DNA of 64,000 bases from Thalassomonas viridans (GCF_000948985.2 NZ_CP059733.1:2914001-2978000), one strand, 5' to 3'. Numbered from the stretch's first letter, positions 39,782 to 50,044 are shown. Program-made: numbers and translations. The notes: generated from the letters alone by a model not told the origin.

Positions 39782-42700
39782 GTGATCTACCTTTATCCAG
39801 CCAACAAGATGGAAAATCTGTTGGTGCTGTTAGATAAAATTCAGCAGATATCTCCCCTGGCGGTATTCAGCCAGGAAATCATTGTTGTGCAAAATGCGGG
39901 AATGCAGCATTGGCTTAACCTGTCGCTGGCAAAACAGCGGGGCATCAGCATGAATATCCGCTATGCTTTGCCGGCGCAGTTTTTATGGAAGCTAATGCGC
40001 TCTGTCGCCAGTGATGAAGATGTACCGGACCAGTCCCCTTATTCCCGGGAAGTGCTGACCTGGCGCCTGTGTGCCTTGCTGGCCAGCGATGCTGTGGTCA
40101 ATAACCCTGAGTTTGCCCAGCCCAGCCGCTATTGGCAACAGGAAACTTCCGCGGAAAGGGCGGCCCTGAAGCGCTACCAGCTTGCCACTCAACTGGCCGA
40201 TCTATACGAACAGTATCTTATCTTCAGGCCAAACTGGCTCGATGCCTGGCAGCGCCGGGAAAGCATTTTCCAGGATGAAAGCGGGGGAACATATGCCTGC
40301 GGCCTTGATGAAATCGAAAAGTGGCAGGGACTCTTGTGGCAGCTATTGATTAAAGAATTGCCCTATAACCCGGTAAGCCTGATGCAGGATGCCATTGCCG
40401 GTCTTAGCGATAACAAGGCCAGGTTGCCCAAGCGTATTGTGTTTTTCGGCATCAATGCTATGGCCCCCATGTGGCTGGATTTTATCAATGCCCTGAGCGA
40501 ACATATCGAGATACACTTCTTTCATTTAAACCCCTGTTTTTCCTATTGGGGGGATATAGTTTCTGAAAAGCAGGCGATGAAGGCGATCAGCAGCTGGGTG
40601 GACGGTTACGACGATATCCGCTCCGCCGTCGGCAATCCTTTGCTGGCAAGCCTTGGCCAGCAGGGACGGGAATTTATGGCGCTGTTGCATAATTATTCCC
40701 TGGTGAATATCGATGTTTTTGAACATGCCGGTTCGCAATCGTCAGGGCCTGGGCTGCAGGAGCCCCAGACAGATCCCGCAAGCCTTTCTGTGCTGGCGCA
40801 GCTGCAAAATGATATTTTAACCCTGGAGGATGCGCGCCAGACCCCCGGGAAACAGCGGGACGATTCCGTGGTCATCACCAGCTGCCATAGCGCCCTCAGG
40901 GAAGTGCAGGGCCTGCACGACTGGTTATTGCATCAATTTAATGCCGACAGCGAGTTAACGCCGAAAGATATTTTGGTGATGTGCCCGCAAATTGAAAGTT
41001 ATGCCCCCTATGTCAATGCCGTTTTTACCCGGGGCTGGCAGGATATTGATGATAAAATCCCGCCTTTGCCTTGCTCCATCGCCGACAGGAGCAGTAAAGA
41101 TGCCGAGCCGCTGATCGCCGCTTTTATTGACCTGCTTCATTTACCCGACAGCCGCTTCCAAGTGTCCGGTTTGATCGCCCTGTTAAGGTTACCTGCGATG
41201 CAGCAGAAGTTTTCCCTGAGCTTTGAAGACATAGATAAAATTAGCCTCTGGATTGAACAGGCGGCTATTCACTGGGGGCTGGACGGACAGCATAAAGCCG
41301 GCGTTTTAGGGCTTGAACAGGGCAACAGCAGTTTTACCTGGCAGCAGGGACTCAGCCGGTTGATGACGGGGTTTGCCTACGGCGACAGCGAAGTGATCCA
41401 TCAGGAGGCGTTATTATTGCCTGTGGTGGAAGGGGACGACGGCGCTTTATTAGGCCAGCTGATGTTGATTATCGAACAGCTGCAAATTTTTTCCCGCCAG
41501 TTGAACACGGCAAGAAGCGCCGGTGAGTGGCAGATTTTTTTACAGCAAATGCTCGATGAGCTTTTCGTGAGTACGGGCGACCACAACTTTGAGCTGATTT
41601 ATCATGCCATTGAATCCCTGGTGGAATATTGCACCCATGCCGTTTATCACCAGCATATTGCCTTAAGCGTGGTGCGGGATTTTCTTAACAGCCATTTCAG
41701 CATGCCGGACCCCGGCCGTCAGTTTATGGTGGGCCAGGTAACGTTTTGCTCTATGATCCCCATGCGCAGCATTCCGTTTAAAATCATTGCCGTGTTAGGG
41801 CTTAACGACGGGGAGTTTCCCCGCCAGCGCCAGCCGTTGGGATTTGACTTGCTGGCGATGACGCCGGCAAAACTCGGCGACAGATCGCGCCGCGGCGATG
41901 ACAGATATTTATTCCTTGAAGCCATTATTTCTGCGCGCCAGGCCCTTTACCTGAGTTACCAGGGACGCAACATTAAAACCAATGCCCCCAGGGAGGCCTC
42001 CCTGGTGTTAAAAGAGCTGATGGAATATCTGGAGCTGGGTTACGGCTGGCAAAGCAGCGATATCCGGCAATTGCCGATGCAGCCCTTTAGTCCGGCCAAT
42101 TATCAGGGGGAGTTTCCCGGGTTTGACGAAAAATGGCTGGCCTTGGGCACACGCGCCGCTTTTGAAGAAGAGAGCGATGAACATTTGCTTATTCCGCAAG
42201 AAAGCCCAGCAGGCGGTGAGCAGGAGCCGGCAGAAAAGCCGATGCAAATAAATGCTGCCGAGTTGATTGCTTTTTTCCAGCATCCAGTAAGGCAATTCGC
42301 CCGGCGCCAGCTGAACCTTTATTTTGAGCTGGTGAGCATAGAGCTTGAAGATGCCGAACCTTTTACAGCCGATCGGCTGCAAAGCTATCAGCTCAGGGAG
42401 CAGTTGCTTGACTGTTACCTGGCGGCCGGGCAAGCACCCGGTGATACGGCAGAAGAGGAGACAGAGCAGCAGCTTGAGCATGTGCTGGCAACTGCGCGCC
42501 TGGGAGGCAAGTTTCCCGATTTGCCCACCACAGGGGAGCTGTTTGATAAATGGCGGGACGACAGCGAGCAATTTTCCCGGGTGATCATTGAGCAGGGGGG
42601 GGCCAACCCCGGGCTGATCTATTGCCAGCTGACATTGCCTCTGGCAAGCGGCAGCAGCATAAGTTTAAGCGCCCAATTGCCGGTGCAGGGGCAACAACTG

Positions 42701-43213
42701 GTATTTTACCGAAGCAGCAGTGCCAAGGCCAAGGACTATTTTACCTTATACCTGCACCAACTAATGCTGCAGGTATGGCAGCGGCAAGTGGCTGACGGGA
42801 AAATACTGCCGGCAGACGAGGAGCAGCAAAGCTTAGCACATGTCAGCCACAGCAGTGGTTTTTATTTTGATACCAAAAGCCAGAAAGTCAGCCAATACCG
42901 GCTTAAGGAAATTCCCGAGCCGGAAAAACAGCTTGAGCAGCTGCTAACGGCATTTATCTCAGGCCAATACCAGGCCCTGCTGCTTAACGGCGAGTTGGCG
43001 GAGGTTTATTTTAAAAACACAGAAAGGGGCAAGGCCTTCGGCCAGCAGGAATTTGAAAAATACTGGCATGACGCCAATGCCGTACGCCCCTTGTCGGCGG
43101 ATCCCTATATGTATTATTTCTGGCCGGCATGTCCTGAGTTAAACGAGCATCTGCCTATGATAGAAACCATTTACCGGCCCTTGTACCAGGCGCTTGAAAA
43201 GGTGAAATTATGA
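39782..43213 (+). CDS. recC: Exodeoxyribonuclease V gamma subunit RecC
   Basis: The 1143-residue product matches RecC in length (E. coli 1122). It has the N-terminal helicase-like fold (VVQNAGMQHWLNLSLAKQRGI as residues 35-55 in part), the middle PMRSIPFKIIAVLGLNDGEFPR run, and the inactive nuclease-like C-terminus. RecC holds RecB and RecD together and reads Chi sites. The start is a GTG at 39782 with no clear ribosome binding site, so a nearby start cannot be excluded. It is the first gene of recC-recB-recD. Many enterobacteria have ptrA between recC and recB; here recB follows with an ATGA overlap. Confidence 0.95.
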   Translation: MIYLYPANKMENLLVLLDKIQQISPLAVFSQEIIVVQNAGMQHWLNLSLAKQRGISMNIRYALPAQFLWKLMRSVASDEDVPDQSPYSREVLTWRLCALLASDAVVNNPEFAQPSRYWQQETSAERAALKRYQLATQLADLYEQYLIFRPNWLDAWQRRESIFQDESGGTYACGLDEIEKWQGLLWQLLIKELPYNPVSLMQDAIAGLSDNKARLPKRIVFFGINAMAPMWLDFINALSEHIEIHFFHLNPCFSYWGDIVSEKQAMKAISSWVDGYDDIRSAVGNPLLASLGQQGREFMALLHNYSLVNIDVFEHAGSQSSGPGLQEPQTDPASLSVLAQLQNDILTLEDARQTPGKQRDDSVVITSCHSALREVQGLHDWLLHQFNADSELTPKDILVMCPQIESYAPYVNAVFTRGWQDIDDKIPPLPCSIADRSSKDAEPLIAAFIDLLHLPDSRFQVSGLIALLRLPAMQQKFSLSFEDIDKISLWIEQAAIHWGLDGQHKAGVLGLEQGNSSFTWQQGLSRLMTGFAYGDSEVIHQEALLLPVVEGDDGALLGQLMLIIEQLQIFSRQLNTARSAGEWQIFLQQMLDELFVSTGDHNFELIYHAIESLVEYCTHAVYHQHIALSVVRDFLNSHFSMPDPGRQFMVGQVTFCSMIPMRSIPFKIIAVLGLNDGEFPRQRQPLGFDLLAMTPAKLGDRSRRGDDRYLFLEAIISARQALYLSYQGRNIKTNAPREASLVLKELMEYLELGYGWQSSDIRQLPMQPFSPANYQGEFPGFDEKWLALGTRAAFEEESDEHLLIPQESPAGGEQEPAEKPMQINAAELIAFFQHPVRQFARRQLNLYFELVSIELEDAEPFTADRLQSYQLREQLLDCYLAAGQAPGDTAEEETEQQLEHVLATARLGGKFPDLPTTGELFDKWRDDSEQFSRVIIEQGGANPGLIYCQLTLPLASGSSISLSAQLPVQGQQLVFYRSSSAKAKDYFTLYLHQLMLQVWQRQVADGKILPADEEQQSLAHVSHSSGFYFDTKSQKVSQYRLKEIPEPEKQLEQLLTAFISGQYQALLLNGELAEVYFKNTERGKAFGQQEFEKYWHDANAVRPLSADPYMYYFWPACPELNEHLPMIETIYRPLYQALEKVKL

Positions 43214-46200
43214 CTTTTGCCGCAAACAACCTGGTGGCCCATGAAATTCCCCTGACGGGCAAGCACCTGATAGAGGCCAGTGCCGGTACGGGGAAAACAT
43301 TTAACATCACCCGCTTATATTTGCGCCTCTTGCTGGAGCAAAAGTTGCCGGTTGAGCAGATCCTGGTGATGACCTTTACCAAGGATGCCACCGAAGAATT
43401 ACGCGGGCGTATCGGCGCTTTTATCCGCAGTGCCATTAATGACTGGCATCGATTGGTGGACTCAGATCCCTATTTTGCCGCTTTGGCGGAGAAGGTAACT
43501 GCCGATGAAGCCGGATTTTTACTGAAAAAAGCCCTGTTATTCCTCGATGAAGCGGCGATTTTTACCATACATGGCTTTTGCAAGCGGGTGCTGAGCCAGC
43601 ATGCCTTTGCCAGCGGCATGGCTTTTAACAGCCAGATGGAGGCCAGCGATCAGGAGCTGCTGCTTGAAGCCTGCCAGGACTGGTACCGGGTGCTGGCCCA
43701 GCAAAGCCCGCAGCAGTTCGAGTTGCTTGCCGCTTTTTGGGGGGATCCGCAGACTTTCCTCAGCCACTTTTCCAAGGCCGTCCGTCAGGTGGTGCTCTGT
43801 GGCGAGCTGGAAACCGTCAGTGCAGCCAATATACGTCAGGGCTTTCTGGCTAAGGTGCAACAGGCTCTGTATGCCCTGGAGCACCATGACGAAATGCTCA
43901 GTCTGGCGTTGATCGAGGTAAAAACCGGCCAAGAGCAGCAAAAGCGCCGCCAGGAACTGTCGGCGTTGAAGGCGTGGCTGGCGGCAATGCTTGAGGATAT
44001 CGAAACCTTTAAGGAGAAAATGCCGGATGCCTTTATCGACGGCCGCCGTTTTTCCCGCAGCAAACATAAGCAGCAACTGGTGGACATTTTTACCCCGGTA
44101 AACGAGGTGAAAGCCGCGGTGAAAAGCCTGCAGCAAAACCTGGACAAGGCGCAGGCTTATGTCGTGGTGAAACAGGGACTCGATTATATCAGCGAGCAGC
44201 TGGCGGGTAAAAAACAGCAGCAGAACATGCTCAGTTTTGATGACCTTATCAGCCGCTTAAAGCACTGCTTAACGGACGACGGCAACCCTCAGTTGGCGCA
44301 GGTGTTGTTTGCACAGTTTCCCGTGGCCCTGGTGGATGAGTTCCAGGATACGGATCCGCTGCAATTTGCGATTTTAAAAGCCATCTATTTTCAGCAGCCG
44401 GATACCGCCTTATTTATGATCGGCGATCCGAAACAGGCCATTTACGGTTTTCGCGGCGGCGATGTTTTTACCTATTTGTCGGCCCGCAACCTGTGTGACT
44501 ACCAGTGGCTGATGGATACCAACTGGCGCTCCAGCCCGGAAATGATCCGGGGTTATAACCGCCTGTTTTACGGCAATCATCTTGAAGGGAAGCCGGTAGC
44601 CGTTTTTGGTTACGGTATTCCCTATGTGCCGGTAAAAGCTTCGCCTGCGGCGGCGGAAAAGTCCCTGCCAGGGCCCGGGCAGCACGCGCTGGAGTTTGTC
44701 CATTTTACCGCTTCCGATGAAAACGGCGAGCAACAGGAGAAGAAAAAAGCCCCCGTCAGGGCTAAAGTGAAGCAAGATTTCCGGCCTGTGATGGCCGGCT
44801 GGTGCGCCGGTGAAATCGCCCGTTTGCTTGCCGGTGGAGAAGAAAACACATTGGCGGCCCGGGACATTGCCATCCTGGTGCGTGACGGCAGTGAGGCGGC
44901 GGCCATCAAACAGGCGCTGCAGGAGCTGGGACTGGCTTCGGTATTTTTAAGCAACAAGGCTAATCTGCTGCACAGCGAACAAACGGAGCAGTTTTTGTGC
45001 CTGCTTAAAGGGGTGTTGTATGTGGAAAATGAACGCCTTTATACCGCGGCACTTGCCTGCGGCCTGTTAGGCTTTACGCCGGCGAAACTTTACCGTTTGC
45101 AGCGGGATGAGCTGGGCTGGCAGGAGTTGAAGTTCCGGTTTTTGGCCTTACGGCAGGAGTGGCAACATAAGGGCTTTATCACTATGGCCCTGAAACTGAT
45201 GCACGAACATTTTGTTATCCGGGGGGAAGAGCAGGACAGGGCGCTGACCAATTTGCTGCATTTGTTTGAAATTTTGCAGTCTGCCAGCCAGCGTCATCGC
45301 CAGCCCCAGGAATTGCTTTATTACCTGGAGCAGGAGATCTTAAAGGACAATCCCGAGTCGGAAACGGAATTAAGGCTGGAAAGTGATGCCAACCTGATCA
45401 AAATCGTCACCCAACATGGCTCGAAAGGGCTGGAATATCCCGTGGTCTTTATTCCCTTTGCCACCCGGCATAAAGATCCGTTGCGTTTTGGCAACCGCAA
45501 TATCGCCCTGGTTGAATATCATGACAGCAGCGGACGGCAGAAACTGAGTTTAGACGGCTCGTCTGAGGCCCGGCAAGCCATGGCCGACGAGGCTTATGCC
45601 GAGTCCATACGCCTGTTATATGTTGCCGTGACCCGGGCGGAGCAGCGCTGTTATATTTTAACCGCCGAATTTGAGCAATATTTCAATTCTCCGCTGGGCA
45701 AGACATTAAAGTGGCAAAAAGAGCAGGACATCCTTGCCAGCCTGCATCAGCTTGCCGATGAACATCCCGGGGTGATCGGGGTCAAAGAGATCTGTGAGCC
45801 GGTCGCACCGGAACCCCGGGCGGGGCAAAGTGATACCGCCATGGAGTTAACGCCGGCGGCTTTTCACGGCAAGATCGAAAGGGACTGGTGGCTGAGCTCT
45901 TTTTCCGCCTTAAGCCGCAACTTGCGCCACGGCGGGGTTTCGACACCGGACAGGGACGGTGAAACCGGTGTTTCGATACCGACCTCTGCCGAGCTGCTTG
46001 ACAGTACACTGCTGCGCTTTAACCTGGCCAAAGGGGCGCATACCGGTAACCTGTTACACGATATTTTCGAACATCTGGACTTTAGCCGGCCGAACTGGCA
46101 GGAGTCGATGAAATGGCCCCTGGTGAAATACGGCGAGCTAACGCCGGGTTATAGCGAGCAGGACTTAACCGCCTGGCTGAAGCAGGTATTAATGACGCCT

Positions 46201-46893
46201 TTGTTGCAATCTGATGGCACAGAAGCGGCTGAAGGGACGGTAAACTGGTGCCTGGCTGATATTCCTGTCGAGCAGACCTTAAGGGAAAGCGAGTTTTATT
46301 TTCCCATGTCCCGTACCCGTGTCGCCGAATTAGCGCGACTATTGACGCGGCATCGCCAGCTCAGTCACCGCTGTCTTTCAGCGCCAGGACAACAGCATGG
46401 GCAACTGTCGGCAGCAAAAAACGTCAGTTTACCCGCTTACCAGCAGTTAAAAGGCATGATGCATGGTTTTATCGATCTTGTTTTTGAATATCAGGGAAAA
46501 TATTACCTTAGCGACTATAAATCCAGCCACTTGGGCAACGGGTTTCATGCCTATAAACCGGCGGCCCTGCTGGCCAATATCCAGGACAATTATTACGATC
46601 TGCAATACCTGATTTATGCCCTGGCCCTGCACCGGCACCTGGCTTATGCTCTGGAAGATTATGATCCCGGGCAGCATTTTGGCGGCATTTATTATTTCTA
46701 CTTGCGCGGCATGACAGATGATGCCAAACATGCGGGCTGCGGCGTGTATTACCGCCATATCGACCTGCAGGAGCTAACCGCTTTGGATGCCATTTTTGCC
46801 GGCGAGCATTACCAGGATAAGGGCCAGGATAAGGGCCAGGAGAAAGATCAGGATCACGATAAAAACGAGGGGGAGCAGGAATATGCCAGCTAA
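43210..46893 (+). CDS. recB: Exodeoxyribonuclease V beta subunit RecB
   Basis: The 1227-residue protein has UvrD-type helicase motifs: IEASAGTGKTFNITRLYL (Walker A, 26-30), VDEFQDTDPLQFAIL, IGDPKQAIYGFRGGD, TQHGSKGLEYPVVFIP and LLYVAVTRAEQRCY. The C-terminal nuclease domain has GMMHGFIDLVFEYQGKYYLSDYKSS, whose Asp and DYK are the metal ligands and catalytic Lys. It is the 3'-5' helicase and sole nuclease of RecBCD. Oddities: a low-complexity joint near residue 915 (GVSTPDRDGETGVSIP) and a charged repeat tail (QDKGQDKGQEKDQDHDKNE). It overlaps recC by 4 bp and recD by 11 bp. Confidence 0.96.
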   Translation: MTFAANNLVAHEIPLTGKHLIEASAGTGKTFNITRLYLRLLLEQKLPVEQILVMTFTKDATEELRGRIGAFIRSAINDWHRLVDSDPYFAALAEKVTADEAGFLLKKALLFLDEAAIFTIHGFCKRVLSQHAFASGMAFNSQMEASDQELLLEACQDWYRVLAQQSPQQFELLAAFWGDPQTFLSHFSKAVRQVVLCGELETVSAANIRQGFLAKVQQALYALEHHDEMLSLALIEVKTGQEQQKRRQELSALKAWLAAMLEDIETFKEKMPDAFIDGRRFSRSKHKQQLVDIFTPVNEVKAAVKSLQQNLDKAQAYVVVKQGLDYISEQLAGKKQQQNMLSFDDLISRLKHCLTDDGNPQLAQVLFAQFPVALVDEFQDTDPLQFAILKAIYFQQPDTALFMIGDPKQAIYGFRGGDVFTYLSARNLCDYQWLMDTNWRSSPEMIRGYNRLFYGNHLEGKPVAVFGYGIPYVPVKASPAAAEKSLPGPGQHALEFVHFTASDENGEQQEKKKAPVRAKVKQDFRPVMAGWCAGEIARLLAGGEENTLAARDIAILVRDGSEAAAIKQALQELGLASVFLSNKANLLHSEQTEQFLCLLKGVLYVENERLYTAALACGLLGFTPAKLYRLQRDELGWQELKFRFLALRQEWQHKGFITMALKLMHEHFVIRGEEQDRALTNLLHLFEILQSASQRHRQPQELLYYLEQEILKDNPESETELRLESDANLIKIVTQHGSKGLEYPVVFIPFATRHKDPLRFGNRNIALVEYHDSSGRQKLSLDGSSEARQAMADEAYAESIRLLYVAVTRAEQRCYILTAEFEQYFNSPLGKTLKWQKEQDILASLHQLADEHPGVIGVKEICEPVAPEPRAGQSDTAMELTPAAFHGKIERDWWLSSFSALSRNLRHGGVSTPDRDGETGVSIPTSAELLDSTLLRFNLAKGAHTGNLLHDIFEHLDFSRPNWQESMKWPLVKYGELTPGYSEQDLTAWLKQVLMTPLLQSDGTEAAEGTVNWCLADIPVEQTLRESEFYFPMSRTRVAELARLLTRHRQLSHRCLSAPGQQHGQLSAAKNVSLPAYQQLKGMMHGFIDLVFEYQGKYYLSDYKSSHLGNGFHAYKPAALLANIQDNYYDLQYLIYALALHRHLAYALEDYDPGQHFGGIYYFYLRGMTDDAKHAGCGVYYRHIDLQELTALDAIFAGEHYQDKGQDKGQEKDQDHDKNEGEQEYAS

Positions 46894-48820
46894 TGGTGTG
46901 GCCGCCGCCGGGCTGGCCGAACTAGGGGATAGCAGCACTGATGCGGTATATGTATATGCTTCCTTTGCCCGGGCGAAAGCGCAAATTGCCGGCCTGGAAC
47001 CGATAGATTATTTTTTCGCCCGTGAACTTTGTCGGGATCTGGGGTTTGACCGCCAGCTGTTTCACCTGTTGCTGGCGTTAAGTGAAAGCTTACGCAACGG
47101 CCATACCTGTTTGCCCCTGGCCAGCATTGCCGGCCAGTGTTTTGGTTTTGCCAGCGATGACGAGGGGCTGGTGAGCCACCACGGTTTTATTTTTGCCGGG
47201 GAAGAACCCCTGGAGCAGCTGCTGACAGGGCTGGCATTGGCGCCGGGGCAGCAAAAGGCGATTGTATACCACAGGAAAAGTCTTTATTTGCGCCGTTATT
47301 TTGCTTTTGAAGCCGAACTGGCAGACTTTATCCGCAACAAGTCGGCCGGGAATTTTGATACCTTTTCATCCTGTGAGATCAAAGCCTGCCTGGATGAACT
47401 CTTTCCCCTGGACAGCGGCAGTGAAGCGGCGGGGGAAATAGACTGGCAACATATTGCGGTGGCCAATGCCGTCAATAAAGGCTTTAGCGTGATTGCCGGC
47501 GGCCCGGGTACGGGAAAAACCTATACGGTAACCAAATTGCTGGCGGCCCTGATCATGCTGACACAGGCGCGTGACGGGCATAAGCCGCTAAATATCGCCC
47601 TGGTGGCGCCAACGGGTAAGGCGGCGCAGCGCCTGTCCGAGTCGATTGCCAAGGCGGTCAAAGGCTTTAGCACTTTTATCCCGGATCAGGTGCTGGCGGC
47701 GATCCCTGAGCAGGCGTTGACCCTGCACCGCTTGCTTGGGGTGATCCCGAACCAGGTTAATTTCCGCCATCACAGGGATAACCTGCTGGAGGCCGATCTT
47801 GTGCTGATCGATGAAGTTTCTATGGTGGACCTGGCGTTAATGACCCGGGTCTTTCGGGCGCTGCCCCCCCGCAGCAGGGTGATCTTGCTCGGGGATGCCG
47901 ACCAGCTGCCTTCGGTGGCTGCCGGCAGCGTGCTCAGCGATGTCGCTCCCAGGCCGCATCCGGGCTTTTCGGCGCAGAACCTGAAATATCTGCAGCAGGT
48001 TACCGGCTGCTTGTCCCTGCCAAAAGTTAAAGCCGGCGTACAGGAAGGAGATCATATCACCTACCTGCTCAAAAGCCGGCGTTTTGACGGCAAGGGGGGC
48101 ATAGGAAGGTTAGCGGCGGCAGTGATCGCCGGAGACAGCGAGCCGAGCTGGCAGTTATTGACCCGGGCACAGGAAGCAGGGGATGAGCAGCTGAGCCTGT
48201 TGCCTGCGGATTTGTTGTCCTGGCTGCCCCGGTTGGCGGAGCAATATTATCTGCCCCTTTACCGGTGCCGGGATGTGGAAGAAGCCTTTTCGCTGTTAGG
48301 GCGTTTCCGGGTGTTGTGCGCCATGCGCAAGGGAGAATACGGTGTTGAAAATATCAACCAGGTGATCAGGCAATGCCTGGCGGCGCACGGCGCCGCTGAT
48401 GCCGGCGGACGTTTATATCACGGTATGCCGGTGATGATCAGTGAAAATGATTACCGCCTGGGGCTGTATAATGGCGATATAGGCATGATCTGGCGTAATG
48501 ACAAGGGGCATTTGATGGCGGTGTTTGAAGATGCCGGCACCGACTTTAAGTGGCTGATGCCGTCCAGACTGCCGCAATATGAAACTGTTTATGCCATGAC
48601 CATACATAAAACCCAGGGCAGCGAATTTGACCATGTGGCCATGCTATTGCCCGGACAAACGGACAATAAGCTGCTGAGCCGGGAGCTGTTATATACCGGC
48701 ATTACCCGCGCCAAGTCCCGCCTGAGTATCGCCAGCAAGGCCAATGTCTGGTGTCATGGCGTGGAAGCGCGGGTAAAACGCTTTTCCGGCCTGATCCCTA
48801 AGCTGAGGGATCAGGGATAA
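46883..48820 (+). CDS. recD: Exodeoxyribonuclease V alpha subunit RecD
   Basis: The 645-residue protein is an SF1B 5'-3' helicase: Walker A GGPGTGKT (206-213), VLIDEVSMVDLALM, LLGDADQLPSVAAGSVL and the C-terminal UvrD-like YAMTIHKTQGSEFDHV and ITRAKSRLSI. It drives RecBCD along the 5'-ended strand and controls nuclease action at Chi. The ATG at 46883 follows GCAGGAAT and lies inside the recB 3' end (11-bp overlap); the frame is open upstream but only as a shadow of recB's repeat tail. Length agrees with E. coli RecD (608) plus some insertions. Confidence 0.95.
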   Translation: MPANGVAAAGLAELGDSSTDAVYVYASFARAKAQIAGLEPIDYFFARELCRDLGFDRQLFHLLLALSESLRNGHTCLPLASIAGQCFGFASDDEGLVSHHGFIFAGEEPLEQLLTGLALAPGQQKAIVYHRKSLYLRRYFAFEAELADFIRNKSAGNFDTFSSCEIKACLDELFPLDSGSEAAGEIDWQHIAVANAVNKGFSVIAGGPGTGKTYTVTKLLAALIMLTQARDGHKPLNIALVAPTGKAAQRLSESIAKAVKGFSTFIPDQVLAAIPEQALTLHRLLGVIPNQVNFRHHRDNLLEADLVLIDEVSMVDLALMTRVFRALPPRSRVILLGDADQLPSVAAGSVLSDVAPRPHPGFSAQNLKYLQQVTGCLSLPKVKAGVQEGDHITYLLKSRRFDGKGGIGRLAAAVIAGDSEPSWQLLTRAQEAGDEQLSLLPADLLSWLPRLAEQYYLPLYRCRDVEEAFSLLGRFRVLCAMRKGEYGVENINQVIRQCLAAHGAADAGGRLYHGMPVMISENDYRLGLYNGDIGMIWRNDKGHLMAVFEDAGTDFKWLMPSRLPQYETVYAMTIHKTQGSEFDHVAMLLPGQTDNKLLSRELLYTGITRAKSRLSIASKANVWCHGVEARVKRFSGLIPKLRDQG

Positions 48821-48879
48821 GATACCGGTTTTGACTTGTTTGAAACCTGTGACTATTAAATGAAGTAGAAGTAGAGAAT

Positions 48880-49506
48880 ATGAAATTAATTGAAATTGAC
48901 AAAAGCCGTTACCGCCAGCATTTAAACCGGGTGATCATCGGTTTTATCGCCAGCCTGCTGGCCCTGTCTTTGTTGTTTGGCAGCGCCTTGATTGCCGCCT
49001 TTGGCCAGAGCCCGCAAGCAGAGGACACAGCTCCGGGAGCGCAGGCAAAGGTGCAAAGTTCCCCGGTGGACAGGGACACCAATACCGAGCCTTCGGCTGT
49101 CCCCGGGTCCGATCAGGAGGTTGCTCCTGCTCCCACGGGTAATTTCCGTTATAACCTGCTCGGGGTGATCCTGGCCCTGCTTGCCTGTGCTGCAATCTTG
49201 CATCAGCTAAAAGACAGTCGTTATTTCCGTGAAATTTATTATGTCTGGCAGCTGAAGCAGCTGCAAAACCTGATTTACCGGCGCCTGAAGAAAATCAAAC
49301 AGGCGGCAGCGGGCGGTGACGCCGATGCCCTGGTGATCCTGAGTTTTTATTATGCCGGCCTTAAGCAGGTATATTTGCTTGATGACAATACCCTGACCCT
49401 GGGCAAGGTTGAACAGGATATCGGTGAGGTGGCGCAGCTTGCCGCCGATAAGGGGGTTCAGGCTGATCCGGAGCAGTTCAGCGCCGAGTTGATCAAGCGT
49501 TTTTAG
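48880..49506 (+). CDS. DUF3087 family membrane protein
   Basis: The 208-residue protein starts with MKLIEIDKSRYRQHLNRVIIG, typical of DUF3087 in Alteromonadales. It has two membrane helices (about 19-42 and 89-108) separated by a Pro/Ala/Glu-rich loop (45-85) and a C-terminal helical domain (REIYYVWQLKQLQNLIYRRL as residues 116-135). The function is unknown. It follows recD by 59 bp and may be cotranscribed. Confidence 0.75.
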   Translation: MKLIEIDKSRYRQHLNRVIIGFIASLLALSLLFGSALIAAFGQSPQAEDTAPGAQAKVQSSPVDRDTNTEPSAVPGSDQEVAPAPTGNFRYNLLGVILALLACAAILHQLKDSRYFREIYYVWQLKQLQNLIYRRLKKIKQAAAGGDADALVILSFYYAGLKQVYLLDDNTLTLGKVEQDIGEVAQLAADKGVQADPEQFSAELIKRF

Positions 49507-49581
49507 CCGGGGGTTTCATATCCGCTTGTCTCTTTAAATACATAACGCCTAAAAACAGCGTATTATCCATTTGTGATTAAC

Positions 49582-49622
49582 TTGACTTACATCAAGGCGC
49601 TGTCTCTGCTATTCACTAGAAT
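49582..49622 (+). promoter_or_regulatory. Second FNR-like box and -10 upstream of the VOC gene
   Basis: TTGACTTACATCAA (49582-49595) matches TTGAT-N4-ATCAA in nine of ten positions. A good -10, TAGAAT, lies at 49617-49622, giving nearly the same box-to-(-10) distance as the norD promoter (28.5 against 29.5 bases from the box centre). The gene starts at 49658. Confidence 0.65.
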
Positions 49623-49657
49623 CTAAATAAGGATCACAATAACAGAGAAAGTGAAAA

Positions 49658-50044
49658 ATGATAGGTTATGTTACTTTAGGTACGAATGACTTAGACAAGG
49701 CTGTCACATTTTATGATCAACTTTTAAGTAGCATAGGTGCCGGCCGTTTTATTGAAACCGAACTTTTTGTTGCCTGGGCCAAAAGCCCGGGCAATCCGGG
49801 CTTTACCATCACTAAGCCTTTTAACGGCGCCAGGGCCAGTGTCGGCAATGGCACTATGATAGCCTTTACCATGGACTCTCCCGAGCAGGTTGACGCCTTT
49901 TATCAGAAAGCAATCGAGTTGGGGGCGACAGACGACGGCAGGCCCGGACCCAGGGGAGAAATGTCGGGGTTCTACGCCGGTTATTTCCGGGATTTGGATG
50001 GCAACAAGATCAATGCCTACCACTACCAGGCACCGGAAGCATAG
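49658..50044 (+). CDS. VOC superfamily (glyoxalase/bleomycin-resistance fold) protein
   Basis: The 128-residue protein has the paired beta-alpha-beta-beta-beta modules of the vicinal oxygen chelate fold: MIGYVTLGTNDLDKAVTFYDQLL at the start (residues 1-20 in part), GNGTMIAFTMDSPEQVDAFYQKA in the middle and YAGYFRDLDGNKINAYHY at the end. The final Glu-type ligand of glyoxalase I is replaced by Asn/Ala context (NKINAY), and the first module has Thr where His is usual. A metal-dependent enzyme role is therefore uncertain. An FNR-type box lies upstream, so it may be used under low oxygen. Confidence 0.85.
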   Translation: MIGYVTLGTNDLDKAVTFYDQLLSSIGAGRFIETELFVAWAKSPGNPGFTITKPFNGARASVGNGTMIAFTMDSPEQVDAFYQKAIELGATDDGRPGPRGEMSGFYAGYFRDLDGNKINAYHYQAPEA

